From: an uncultured Ruminococcus sp.
GTDB lineage: Bacteria; Bacillota; Clostridia; Oscillospirales; Acutalibacteraceae
Assembly (NCBI GenBank): GCA_905235715.1
Contig: CAJONB010000002.1
Location: 2,783-66,782 of the forward strand
Direction of reading: 5' to 3'
Length of the DNA stretch: 64,000 nucleotides
Shown: one piece after another, positions 44,571 through 53,979 of the stretch
How the letters are laid out: every line of letters begins with the position of its first letter
Numbering within the stretch: position 1 is the stretch's first letter
Translations under genes and position numbers: made by a program
Notes under the pieces: generated by a model
Databases searched by the model: none
Told to the model about the DNA's origin: nothing
Seen by the model: only the letters and a program-made list of their open reading frames with translations

Positions 44571-47500
44571 GCAGGTTGGTGATAACGCCGTTCTCGTCAA
44601 AGTCATAGGTGCCCGCGGGAATCAAGCCATTGGTCTTAGCCGGAGCGATACCGTAGGTGCAGTTGGTGACAGCCTTGTAGGTACTGTTGATGTAATAGAA
44701 GTTGCCCTCGTCATCCTGAACAACGCCTGCCTTCTGAGCAACGCCGTCTACACAATAGAAGGTACCGTTGGTTGCCTTGATTACGCCGGTGGTATCGAGC
44801 TTCTCGACCAGTGCGCCCTTGTCGGTAAACCGATAAGCCTCGGGAGCATTGTTGGAATAGCCGACTACCGCCAAGCCGGTATAAGCATAGCCGTCATAGT
44901 TGAATGCATAGGTTTCGCCGTCAATATCATACCAGCCGTTCTTGTAGCAGGAGGGACCGTAGAAGTAAGCATAGCCCTGAGCGTGCTGAATCCATCTGCC
45001 GGTGATAATCTTACCGTTGTCCTCAAACTCGTAAGCGATACCCTGATAGGTATAAGTGCCGGATACGCCTGCCAGAGTCTCGGGATCAAAGTAGTACCAG
45101 TCACCGTCCACCTGCTTCCAGCCGCTCTGGAGTTCGCCGAACTGAGCAAAGTAGGTCTTGCCGTCTTCTTCAAATACGCCGGTATACTTGCCGACTAAGG
45201 CGCCGTTATCGAATTCATAGTATGTGCCGTCAATTTCAACAATGCCGTCATAATCCTGAGCAATACCGTCGATGTAATACTTGTTATCTATGAAGCCTTC
45301 GAGCGCTACGCCGTCGACATAGGTCTTGCCGTCAGTAAATTCACCGGTAAAGAGTTCATCGCAGTCTTTGCACTTGAGAACGCCGTCGATTATCTCATAA
45401 GTATGACCGGTAGCGGGTACAACCTCGCCCCATTCAACGACAGAGTTACAGCCGTCGCAGAAGGTTCTGCCGGTATAGCCGTCCTCGGTGCAGGTAGCGG
45501 GCTTATCGTCAACAGCGTGAGCGGTATGCTCATGCCAGGAGGTAACATTCATGGTGCCGCCTTCGTTGCCCTTGTTCTGACCGATGTAGCCGTATTCGCA
45601 CATCGCCTCGGAGTCGATCTGGATCTTATCTGCGGAGAACGCGCCGATAGCGCCGGAATTATTGACAAAGTCAATAGAACCCGCTTTGGTTACAAGCTGG
45701 ATATCCATCGGATATACGCACTTCTTAGAGGTGATGATCCAATTGGAATCCTTGCCCAACGCATTGTGCGGATACCATGCGCGAATCGGGACAGAAGCCA
45801 GAACCGCCTCACCGCTCTCTGTAACGTCACCGGTCTTGGTGATGGTTATGGTAAGCTCGCCGGCGTCGCCGGGCTCGGTAGCATATTCAAACGCAAAGCC
45901 GTCGGCAACAACAGTGCCCTGAGGCTCCCAATCGTTGACGTTGTTGACCTTTAGAGTCGCGGTAGCCTTGTTGACGTTAGCGATATCGGTAGCTACGAGG
46001 TCGATATAGTACAGAGAACCAACAGCAGTCTCTGTCAGAGATTCGTCATGCGGTTTCACGATGATGGTATCATAGCTACTGCCGGTAGCTACATTGAAGG
46101 AAAGATTCTTGTAGCCCATATTGCCGTTATTGTCCTCAATCGTGAACTTAACGGTGTGGGGACCGTCAGCCAGAACGAGCGCGTTATCAATCGCAATCTT
46201 ACCGCTCTTATAGGTGCAGGCAACCTCGTTGCCGTCAATATACGCCTTAGCGGAGGAAGCTTTGATACCGGAAGCGTTCGTTGTGGGAGTATAAGCGGTT
46301 GCACCGCCGGCGAGCTTTCTGGTAGCGTCGGCAACATCAATGGTGAAGTCGATGTCGTTTCTGCTCATGGTCATACCGTCGGTAAATTTCGCAGCCTCCC
46401 ACATTCCGTTTGTCGCGTATACGGCAGAACCGAATTCGGGAGCCTCTCTGTCTTCAACTACCGAAGAATAATCAACGGTGTAGTTATCAATGAAGAGAGT
46501 GAACTTGGAATTAAAGGATTTGTTCTGATAGGATTTCCATGCGGAATCCTCAACATAGAATTCGAAGCAGCCACCTGCATAATAATCAGTAGGATAACCC
46601 TTTTGACCGTTCTTGGTGGTAGCGTTCTCGTTAAGAGGTCTGGATGCCTGCAGGGTCAATGCGGCATAGGAAGAATAAGCAGAAAGATCCGCGTAGTAGT
46701 AATACCAGTTGTCGGTGGGCAAATGCTGAACATCAACGAGCAGCTTCATGCCGCTGGTACCGCGGGTATACTTCGCGTCAGAAGCGTTCTTCTTAAAACC
46801 GAAGAAGAAGCGGGGATTCAAGCCCTTCGCGTCAATCTCGTCGGGAATATACATCCACATACCGATACCGGTAGCGCCGGTGATGTTGATAAAGTCCTCC
46901 GGAGCGCCGCCCATAGTGGAACCGTCTGCGTCAGCTGTATTGCCATGAGCCTTCATCGCCTCTGCGTTATAGCAGAACATCAAATCGATATAATCCTCAT
47001 AGTAGGTAAGCTGAGAGAAATCATAGTTGATAGCCAGCGCATAATCGCCGTTATGTACCTTACCGGTAGTGGAATCAACAATTTCAAGACTGCCCTGAAC
47101 GCCTGAGTTGTAGTAATCAAACAGGCTCATTTTCTCGGTAGACTGATCCTCAAAGTCCCAGATAACCTCGCTGCCCTTACCGACCTGCAGTTCAACGGTA
47201 GCGCTGACGCTGGGATTACAGTTAGTAGCAACCGTCAGAGTAGACTTGGTGGAAGAAAGCGGCTCGCTGGTAGCAGTAAAGGTCATCGCAGCAGCGTCGA
47301 TCGTACCGAATGTATTGTTACCCAGCGTGAAAGTGACATTATCAGGTCCGAAAGCGACCTCATGAACACCGTACATGGGTACAACGCCGAGATCGGTCGT
47401 CTTGCCGTAAGGACAGGCAATGCTTGCGCTTGTGAATGAAATGCTGTCGGGAACAACAACATTGACCTCACAGGTACCGACTACACTGCCGTTGTAAATC

Positions 47501-48657
47501 ATAGAAATGGTGTCGGTGCCCGCCTCAGAACCGGCGGTATAAATACCGTCAGCAACGGAACCGTTCTCTGCCGTATAGGTTACATCTTCGGGAATATCTG
47601 CAGATGTACCTGCGGGAGATACACCGGTAGCTGTAAACGCAACCGAAGCACCGGGCATTACATAGTCGTTCTCAACGGAAATAACCGCATGATCAAATAC
47701 ATCGGAGGGCGCCGCAAGGGAAGCGATAATCAGACCGTTCGAGATAGCGCGCTCGGAGCCGTCGGAGGGACGGTTGACGATAACGCAGTCATCTGTACCT
47801 TCGTTCTTAGCCATGTAAGTGGTAGAGCCGCCGCCGTCGAGGTTGAAGGCATACTTAGCGCCCGCTTCTATCATAATCTGAGCCAGCTCAGCCATGGAAG
47901 CGCCGCAGGAGAAGGGCTCCTGACGACCGTCGACAACAACTAAGATAACCTTGTTGTCTTCGGTAATACCCATCATGGTACGGGAAGCGCGGTCGGTATA
48001 ATAAGAGCCTGTCGCGCTGACAGCGGGAGCGCCGTCCCATACAAGGATAGAACCAAAAGCGTTGATAGCTTCCTCGATACCGGGATTCGCCTTGTAAGCA
48101 TTCCACTCGGCTACGGTCTTACCCATAACCGGAGTGCCGTCCTTCAGGATAGCAAAGAAGCCGGTGCTGCCGGTATAATTCTGGATAACCTCTCCGCCCA
48201 TCGCCCAAACGCCGGAGGGCTGACCGGTGGTCATGTTGTAGCCGTTACCGTTAGTAGCGGAAACAACGGAGTAGTACTCGCTGATGAAATCTTCGTCTTC
48301 CGGATCGGAATACTTCGCGTTAGCGGTAGCAACAGTCTGCGAAAGCTTTTCCATACCGAAGGTGTCATGCTGCATATCCTTGTAGGAAACCTGAAGCATA
48401 ACGTCATCACGGGTAACGTCCGCAGTGGTTACATAGTACACTAACTGCTTGTCATCAGCTTTGGTGTAAGCATAGTTCGTATACTGTGTTACACCGGGAG
48501 CAAGATTTTGTTCCGTGTGTTTGAACACGGTGTGTGTTGTGGACTCATAGTCAGCGTTGTAATTATCTACCGCTGCCGAAGCCGATATACTGAATACCGA
48601 CAGCGCCATAATCAACGCCAAAACCAGAGCCAAAACACGTTTTGAGGTTTTTTGCAT
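43810..48657 (-). CDS. Very large secreted phosphodiester glycosidase (NAGPA domain) with cell-wall-binding repeats
   Basis: 1615 residues. Signal peptide (1-29, VLALVLALIMALSVFSISA). About 60-330 is the phosphodiester glycosidase/NAGPA domain with SRTMMGITEDNK, FNLDGGGSTTYM and VNRPSDGSERAISNG. Then Ig-like and carbohydrate-binding-like beta domains (about 340-830), a cohesin-like stretch (about 865-1000), a CTEDGYTGRTFCDGCNSVV segment ending VPATGHTYE, choline/cell-wall-binding-type repeats (WKQVDGDWYYF), and the 85-residue tandem units. The ATG at 48657 follows GGAGAG; upstream in-frame codons overlap the LicD gene. It should cleave sugar-phosphodiester bonds at the wall. Its place inside the polysaccharide locus suggests it trims or caps that polymer. 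Confidence 0.9.
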   Translation of the reverse strand: MQKTSKRVLALVLALIMALSVFSISASAAVDNYNADYESTTHTVFKHTEQNLAPGVTQYTNYAYTKADDKQLVYYVTTADVTRDDVMLQVSYKDMQHDTFGMEKLSQTVATANAKYSDPEDEDFISEYYSVVSATNGNGYNMTTGQPSGVWAMGGEVIQNYTGSTGFFAILKDGTPVMGKTVAEWNAYKANPGIEEAINAFGSILVWDGAPAVSATGSYYTDRASRTMMGITEDNKVILVVVDGRQEPFSCGASMAELAQIMIEAGAKYAFNLDGGGSTTYMAKNEGTDDCVIVNRPSDGSERAISNGLIIASLAAPSDVFDHAVISVENDYVMPGASVAFTATGVSPAGTSADIPEDVTYTAENGSVADGIYTAGSEAGTDTISMIYNGSVVGTCEVNVVVPDSISFTSASIACPYGKTTDLGVVPMYGVHEVAFGPDNVTFTLGNNTFGTIDAAAMTFTATSEPLSSTKSTLTVATNCNPSVSATVELQVGKGSEVIWDFEDQSTEKMSLFDYYNSGVQGSLEIVDSTTGKVHNGDYALAINYDFSQLTYYEDYIDLMFCYNAEAMKAHGNTADADGSTMGGAPEDFINITGATGIGMWMYIPDEIDAKGLNPRFFFGFKKNASDAKYTRGTSGMKLLVDVQHLPTDNWYYYYADLSAYSSYAALTLQASRPLNENATTKNGQKGYPTDYYAGGCFEFYVEDSAWKSYQNKSFNSKFTLFIDNYTVDYSSVVEDREAPEFGSAVYATNGMWEAAKFTDGMTMSRNDIDFTIDVADATRKLAGGATAYTPTTNASGIKASSAKAYIDGNEVACTYKSGKIAIDNALVLADGPHTVKFTIEDNNGNMGYKNLSFNVATGSSYDTIIVKPHDESLTETAVGSLYYIDLVATDIANVNKATATLKVNNVNDWEPQGTVVADGFAFEYATEPGDAGELTITITKTGDVTESGEAVLASVPIRAWYPHNALGKDSNWIITSKKCVYPMDIQLVTKAGSIDFVNNSGAIGAFSADKIQIDSEAMCEYGYIGQNKGNEGGTMNVTSWHEHTAHAVDDKPATCTEDGYTGRTFCDGCNSVVEWGEVVPATGHTYEIIDGVLKCKDCDELFTGEFTDGKTYVDGVALEGFIDNKYYIDGIAQDYDGIVEIDGTYYEFDNGALVGKYTGVFEEDGKTYFAQFGELQSGWKQVDGDWYYFDPETLAGVSGTYTYQGIAYEFEDNGKIITGRWIQHAQGYAYFYGPSCYKNGWYDIDGETYAFNYDGYAYTGLAVVGYSNNAPEAYRFTDKGALVEKLDTTGVIKATNGTFYCVDGVAQKAGVVQDDEGNFYYINSTYKAVTNCTYGIAPAKTNGLIPAGTYDFDENGVITNLPSDEPEPTTPDDGLSFDDDGEIRYYVNGEATYAGVVTDGTNYYYINSTCKAVKNCTYGIGEARTNGLIPAGTYTIDADGKIVIPEPSQDPEPTTPDDGLSFDDDGEIRYYVNGEATYAGVVTDGTSFYYINSTRKAVKNCTYGIGENRTNGLIPAGTYTIGADGKIVIPEPSQDPEPTTPDDGLSFDDDGEIRYYVNGEATYAGVVTDGTNYYYINSTRKAVKNCTYGIGEARTNGLIPAGTYTIDADGKIIL

Positions 48658-48703
48658 GGTTTTTCTCTCCTTTTTTTTATTTATATTTAAAGCTAAATAT
48701 AAG

Positions 48704-49519
48704 CTAAAAATATTCTGTATAAGGGTGTTCCAAATCACACACTGTATAAAAATGATGTCCGACCTTTTCCTCCTCGGGCAAGTCGGCACGCCAGTCGCCG
48801 TATTTCTGCGTAAGATAGGCGTCATACTCTGCCGGAACAGTTACAGCAAATCCTTCAAAGGTCATTTCAGTTCCTTCGCCGTACTGTTCCCGGGGTGCGT
48901 ATTCTTTCATCCCCTGCCAGTTGCCGTGATTGCACCATACTGCAGAGGACCCGGTCGGGTATGCGGATACCAGCTCCTCCAGTTTTCGCGCGGTCGAGGC
49001 GGTGCGGCGATGATAGCCCAGCGCCCTCAACGCCAGAAAATACAGTCCGGTAGTTATCTTCTGACCCTTTTCAAAGGCGTTAGCAGAGTCAAGCCGGATT
49101 TTATATCGTCGTTTTTTTCGCTCAAGCCGCTTGATTTCACTTGCCTGCGCCGGACAGCCGTCCAGAGGAAAAACATCAATAAAAACACCTTGGTGGATAT
49201 TACGATGACGCATACTTCTTTCGATATAAGCGGTGCGGGAGTCCCTCAGCTTAGCAAATATTTGCGGGTACTCGGGATCTGTTGCATAAGTTTGCAAAAA
49301 GCACCATGACGGCAAAAATTCTCCCGCTCGTTCGATAAAGGTACGGTAATCCTCGCGAGGCATCCCTACGTCGATATCATCGTCCCAGGGGATAAATCCT
49401 CCGTACTTTACTGCGCCCAGCGCGGAACCGCAAACAAGATAATACCTGAGCTCCAGCTTACCGCATACATCAATAAGGTTCCTAAGCAATTCCAACTCTG
49501 TTTTTTGCAGCCGATTCAT
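48704..49519 (-). CDS. LicD-family phosphotransferase 1
   Basis: 271 residues. LicD signature near the N-terminus: CGSALGAVKYGGFIPWDDDI, then MPREDYRTF, and DVFPLDG further on. Family members transfer phosphocholine or another phospho-alcohol to cell-surface glycans. The ATG at 49519 has GGGAG 6 bases upstream and overlaps the EpsG stop by four bases. No licA/licB/licC genes for choline uptake and activation are in the window, so the donor may not be CDP-choline. Confidence 0.9.
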   Translation of the reverse strand: MNRLQKTELELLRNLIDVCGKLELRYYLVCGSALGAVKYGGFIPWDDDIDVGMPREDYRTFIERAGEFLPSWCFLQTYATDPEYPQIFAKLRDSRTAYIERSMRHRNIHQGVFIDVFPLDGCPAQASEIKRLERKKRRYKIRLDSANAFEKGQKITTGLYFLALRALGYHRRTASTARKLEELVSAYPTGSSAVWCNHGNWQGMKEYAPREQYGEGTEMTFEGFAVTVPAEYDAYLTQKYGDWRADLPEEEKVGHHFYTVCDLEHPYTEYF

Positions 49520-50628
49520 ATTGTCTCCCAAAAGAATTTATAATGACTGATTTCCAACTGATTGGGAATTAACGTCTCGGTGATAAAAAGAAACAGTAAA
49601 AATAAAATCAATCCGATTTTCAGAATTGTCCTTTGTTCCTCCTTATACTTCATCAACATATTGGGCAGCAGCGGCACCATCAGTATCACGAAATAATTGA
49701 CCGTGCGAAGCATAGAGTCGCCGGAAAAAAGGATTTCTCCGAAGACACACAGCTCTGACACTCTCATGCACATTGTATCTTCAAACACAATCTCAGACGG
49801 TTGATTTGCCAATGCTCTTTTTGAGCCGAGAATCCCTAAGCCGTAATATGTCTCATACGTAAACACACAAAATATCATTACCCCAACCAAAAAGATAAAA
49901 TTACCACCCAGAGTAATTGAAGTATTGACGTCAACCGTCTTCATCAATTGGTTGACAGCCGACCAAACAAATACTCTGCCGAATATCGATATAAGCAGTA
50001 TGCTCAAAAAGACGAACAGATTGAATCTGACGAATTTTTTGCTGTAAATCATCACAATGGGAATGATGTAAAAAATATACGCCGACCGGTGTATCGTTAT
50101 CGCTAAAGCGATGATGAAAATCCCCAAAATGACAGGGATTGGTTTTTGTTTATAAAACAGGAGATATGCGAATATACACATCGACATTGCCAGAGTCTGA
50201 CGCAGTCCGCTCATGGAAAACACGAACGACAGATAACAGACAAATATCAGCAGCGACATCATCGCGTCGCTCGAAAACTTGCTGATAAACAGATACAGCG
50301 CAAGGCACTCTACAAAGTATATCAGCGCTGCAAACAGCTGAAAACTGACCCCGAGCTTTGAGAAAAACTTTTCAAGGAGAATATATCCTGTCTCAAAGAA
50401 AACATAGTCGTTGTTCGACCAAGACATATAGCGGCTGATATAGTATTGCTCCCGATAGCCCATAATGTCGCTGCCGACGGTGGGGGATTTTAATGAAAAG
50501 ATCAAAAAGATGAACGCAACGCCAAGGAAAGCTATCCATTTTTGCCTTTTATCATAGTCCGGGATAATCGGTTGCAAAACGAGGGGAAGGAGAAAAATAT
50601 AAGCAAGCAATATGAAATAAATAATCAT
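49516..50628 (-). CDS. EpsG-like polysaccharide polymerase (Wzy type)
   Basis: 370 residues with about ten membrane segments. The EpsG motif region FLIFSLKSPTVGSDIMGYRE followed by ETGYILLEKFFSKLG is visible, along with MSGLRQTLAMSMCIFAYLLF. The family polymerises lipid-linked repeat units outside the membrane. Strong AAGGAG upstream. Translationally coupled to the LicD gene by a 4-base overlap. Confidence 0.87.
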   Translation of the reverse strand: MIIYFILLAYIFLLPLVLQPIIPDYDKRQKWIAFLGVAFIFLIFSLKSPTVGSDIMGYREQYYISRYMSWSNNDYVFFETGYILLEKFFSKLGVSFQLFAALIYFVECLALYLFISKFSSDAMMSLLIFVCYLSFVFSMSGLRQTLAMSMCIFAYLLFYKQKPIPVILGIFIIALAITIHRSAYIFYIIPIVMIYSKKFVRFNLFVFLSILLISIFGRVFVWSAVNQLMKTVDVNTSITLGGNFIFLVGVMIFCVFTYETYYGLGILGSKRALANQPSEIVFEDTMCMRVSELCVFGEILFSGDSMLRTVNYFVILMVPLLPNMLMKYKEEQRTILKIGLILFLLFLFITETLIPNQLEISHYKFFWETI

Positions 50629-50649
50629 ACGGTCTCCTTCTAAATAGTG

Positions 50650-51849
50650 TTAAGATTCTTTCATCAGGCGTGAGTATTCGTAAAACTTTGTTTTACTCTC
50701 AAAATCCGCCGCTCTACGTACACACGCTTCACGGGAATACGGACGGTTTTGGCAGATATGCCGTATCTGCAGCTGCAGCTCGTCAACGTCATACTGCTCT
50801 GTTACACAGCCGCAGGTTTCATCAATAATCTCAGGGCTGCCGCCGGTAGGAAAGGTCACCACCGGCGTGCCGCAGGCGAGCGCTTCGATATTCACCGTCG
50901 GGAAGGTATCCTCCCGTGACGGATTCACCAGCACATCTGCGGCGGAATAGACGCCGGCAAGCTCTTTGATGTCGGCGGTCCTTTGTATCGGAATCACTTC
51001 CGGCGGGAGCTTTCTGTCCACGGCGTCGTCTGTGCCGACCAGTACAACGCGATATCCGTCGCCCAGAGCGGAGGACAGCGCACAAAACACATCCAGTCCC
51101 TTTTTATCGTTCCATCCGAAGGCAACGCCCAACACCATATATTGTTCTTCTATATCATGCTGTTTTTTAAAGTCCGATTCAGCCGGTTTGAATTCCGACA
51201 AATCGATACCGTTGTGTATGACCCGGATGGGATAGCATGAGAGAAAGGATTCCCGCACCCGGTCTCTGAGCCACGTGGACGGCGTTACCAGCGTCATGTT
51301 TCGTACGCCGAGAAACCATCTGCGCTTGAAACGGTACATTTTCTTTGACGTATCAAATAATGTCTTCGGATATTCGTGATAAAGCGGACACCGGCTGCAT
51401 TCTGTTTTCCATTTGTCACATCCGGCAGACACAAAGTGCGGACAATGCCCGGTAAATGCCCAGCAGTCATGCAGCGTCCATATCACCTTTATTTCTCGTT
51501 TTTTGATATATCGAAACAGCAGCGGCAGATTGATAAAACCGCCATGCAGGGTATGTAAATGAATGATATCTGGAGAAAAAGCCGTTATCTGTTTCAGCAT
51601 CCTTTTTGTCGCAAAATAAGCAAAGCAACCCTGCAGCCCTGTGATACGCTCCGCAAGAACACTCAGCCGGCGTGAGCGAAAGCTGCCTATTTTGTTATAT
51701 GGATGCTCCGGCTCGGCGTCACGGTTTGTGGTCGTTACGGGAGAAAAGCAGAGCGTCTCATGCCCTTCTCCGGTCAAAGCGTCGGCAATCCCGAACATGA
51801 TACGCCCGGTGCTTCCGAACACTCCTCCGTTTATCTCAACTATTTTCAA
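50650..51849 (-). CDS. Glycosyltransferase, GT4 type (WcaI-like)
   Basis: 399 residues, likely starting at TTG 51849, which has TAGGGAG six bases upstream and directly follows the stop of the preceding gene; the first residues then read (M)KIVEINGGVFGSTGRI. IWTLHDCWAFTGHCPHF with the Cys cluster SAGCDKWKTECSRCPLY is typical of a colanic-acid-type glycosyltransferase subset. The donor half has VLGVAFGWNDKKGLDVF and VNPSREDTFPTVNIEALACG. Adds a sugar to the repeat unit. Confidence 0.9.
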   Translation of the reverse strand: MKIVEINGGVFGSTGRIMFGIADALTGEGHETLCFSPVTTTNRDAEPEHPYNKIGSFRSRRLSVLAERITGLQGCFAYFATKRMLKQITAFSPDIIHLHTLHGGFINLPLLFRYIKKREIKVIWTLHDCWAFTGHCPHFVSAGCDKWKTECSRCPLYHEYPKTLFDTSKKMYRFKRRWFLGVRNMTLVTPSTWLRDRVRESFLSCYPIRVIHNGIDLSEFKPAESDFKKQHDIEEQYMVLGVAFGWNDKKGLDVFCALSSALGDGYRVVLVGTDDAVDRKLPPEVIPIQRTADIKELAGVYSAADVLVNPSREDTFPTVNIEALACGTPVVTFPTGGSPEIIDETCGCVTEQYDVDELQLQIRHICQNRPYSREACVRRAADFESKTKFYEYSRLMKES

Positions 51850-51859
51850 AGCCTGCTCC

Positions 51860-52663
51860 CTAATCTTCCGTAAAGAATTCAAATCCGAATTTTCTCAGGA
51901 CCTTTTTGATACGCTTATGCAGCCACATCGGGGTATTGCGGGCGACGAAAGTTTGTATCATCAGCCTCATCTCATAGCTCAGCGCGTTGACATCTCTGTC
52001 CCCTTGATACAGCTCGGGGTGCTTTTTCAGATACCTCGAAGAGCGGTGCAGCAGCTTACCCTTTCTGACAACATCAAGGATGACAAAATCCTTTTTCTTG
52101 TCGACTGCGAGGGACGCATGATATCGCTGCGCCATCTCGGGCAGAGCTACCTCAAATTTCCATGCGCTCAGGCTGCAATCCGCACAGTAGCGCGCAAAAT
52201 CGATTTTCCAGATACCCGCGTACATATTGACGCAGTAGTACAGGGTGTTGTCGACGCGATGAACGCCCCGGTGATTGCCCAACTGCTCTCTTGTCGCGCG
52301 CTTGGGATGTTTGAACAAACGGATATAGTCAAGCTGATACTCGTCCATAATCGCAATCAGCTCGTCTATTCGCTGATTATCCACTTTTTGAATCAAAAAG
52401 TAATCGTCTAATGTAATAAAAACATATTCTGTTCTGACAGTATCCAAAGCTGCTCTCAGCCGTTGTGACCATTCGGCGTCTTCTCCCGCCGCCAATATCG
52501 TAACATTCTCATAAGCTTTCTCAGTCGGTTTATCTGTAACCAGTATGGTCTGATCGGTCTGCCGGTCGCCCCAATAGCGCTCCAGCAGCTTGATGTGTCC
52601 GTCCCATAAATCCGAAAAGCTGTCACAAGAGGATATAATAACAGTCAACTTATTCTCTTTCAT
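51860..52663 (-). CDS. Putative glycosyltransferase of GT-A-like type
   Basis: 267 residues. Opens KLTVIISSCDSFSDLW and has an acidic metal-site stretch, YVFITLDDYFLIQKVDN, as in GT-A enzymes, and WKFEVALPEMA further on. Membrane-active helices at the C-terminus (WLHKRIKKVLRKFGF). Not assigned to a numbered family. AAAGG precedes the ATG, and the start overlaps the 3' end of the preceding glycosyltransferase by 14 bases, so they are coupled. Confidence 0.75.
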   Translation of the reverse strand: MKENKLTVIISSCDSFSDLWDGHIKLLERYWGDRQTDQTILVTDKPTEKAYENVTILAAGEDAEWSQRLRAALDTVRTEYVFITLDDYFLIQKVDNQRIDELIAIMDEYQLDYIRLFKHPKRATREQLGNHRGVHRVDNTLYYCVNMYAGIWKIDFARYCADCSLSAWKFEVALPEMAQRYHASLAVDKKKDFVILDVVRKGKLLHRSSRYLKKHPELYQGDRDVNALSYEMRLMIQTFVARNTPMWLHKRIKKVLRKFGFEFFTED

Positions 52664-53960
52664 GATTATAGCCTTTCATTATTGCAGAGCAGATAATACT
52701 CTCGGATTTTTCACAGCTGCGGGACAGGTTGTGATTCTTCTCGGTGATTTCCTTCTGCCGGCGATAGTATTCTTGTCTAAGCGCTTGATCTTCAATTATT
52801 TTTTTGATACAAGCTGTCAGCGATTCGCGATCGGTGCAAACCATTGCGGCGCCGGTACTTTTCATATATTCAACGATGCCGCATTCTTCGCTGCCGTAAA
52901 CAAGTATCGCACAGCCGCTCGCAAGGGCGTCTGCCGCCTTGGTAGACAAAGAATACCGCGACTGGTCGATGTCCTTCTTTTTAAACCCTTCGACGATAAC
53001 CGTGATATCGCTTCGCGTCATTTTTTCCTGAACCATACTGTATGGTACAGAGCCTCCGTACACGATATGCGGATTATCCTGAAGCATCCTGTAATAGGAC
53101 GCGTCGTTTTCGTTGGAATAGACCTCCAGCCGGTAAGAGGGATCGAGCTCGGCAAGGCTGTCTGCGATATCGCAGAGCGATCGGTTCCTGCCCATCCTGA
53201 TATTGCCGAAATAGGTAATAAGAGGACGCTCTGTATTGAATTCCGTATACGGTTTTCTCTTTACCGTTGAGGTCAGATAGACCGTATCGCCGTTAAGCCC
53301 GAAAGCTCCGTTATATTTATCCCGTATTTTATCGCTGATATAGATTGCGCTGCCGGGATACCGGAACAATCTGCGTATCATTCGGCGATATGCCGGCTTG
53401 TAAATCCAATAGAACGGATTGAACGAAAAATGCACGTTAAAGTAGTAATCGTCTCCGATACAGGAAATGATAGGGATTTGATACCTCTTCGCAACATACA
53501 TCGCAATCTTCGGAATGAAAAAATCATCTGAAAACGCAAGGAAAACCGCTTCGGGCCGAAAGCTGTCAAGCCAATCGTTCAGCTCGGGAGTACACCAGTT
53601 CTTTTTGCGCCACAAAACACCTCTGAGCAAATGCGTCAAAGCAGTATGCTTCGCGCCGAGGTGATAAGCCTTTGACGCCGCGCCGTTCACCTCGGGGCTG
53701 CTGTCTGCCCAGCTGTCCGGCAAGTCGTCGTAGTGAAAAATCTTTCCTGTTTCGCACTGCCTGCCCAAAAAGCGTTGCAGCATCCGCTGATCCGTTATCT
53801 GATACAGCTCGCCGCAATGTCCCTTGCACGGGGTTTTTGTATGGGAAAAAATCTGGGCGATGTTTTCCTTTTCCCAGTTGTGAAAATAAGCATCAAAGGC
53901 ACGGGAAGATGATTTCTCATTATAAGGAACCGTCCCGACAATCAAAACCCGATGATGCAT
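52650..53960 (-). CDS. Glycosyltransferase family protein (GT-B-like)
   Basis: 436 residues. HHRVLIVGTVPYNEKSSSRA at the N-terminus, PLITYFGNIRMGRNRSLCDI at the start of the donor domain and STKAADALASGCAILVYGSE with the C-terminal donor-binding helix. The overall plan matches capsular-polysaccharide glycosyltransferases with a long acceptor domain. GGAGGTG precedes the ATG. Lies between the LicD 2 gene and the GT-A-like gene. Confidence 0.82.
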   Translation of the reverse strand: MHHRVLIVGTVPYNEKSSSRAFDAYFHNWEKENIAQIFSHTKTPCKGHCGELYQITDQRMLQRFLGRQCETGKIFHYDDLPDSWADSSPEVNGAASKAYHLGAKHTALTHLLRGVLWRKKNWCTPELNDWLDSFRPEAVFLAFSDDFFIPKIAMYVAKRYQIPIISCIGDDYYFNVHFSFNPFYWIYKPAYRRMIRRLFRYPGSAIYISDKIRDKYNGAFGLNGDTVYLTSTVKRKPYTEFNTERPLITYFGNIRMGRNRSLCDIADSLAELDPSYRLEVYSNENDASYYRMLQDNPHIVYGGSVPYSMVQEKMTRSDITVIVEGFKKKDIDQSRYSLSTKAADALASGCAILVYGSEECGIVEYMKSTGAAMVCTDRESLTACIKKIIEDQALRQEYYRRQKEITEKNHNLSRSCEKSESIICSAIMKGYNHERE

Positions 53961-53979
53961 TTTTTCACCTCCGTCGCTT

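Noticed and set aside
43672-45198. Long plus-strand frame opposite the NAGPA gene tandem repeats
   Set aside because: Antisense of the 255-bp repeats; its regular repeats simply mirror the real gene.
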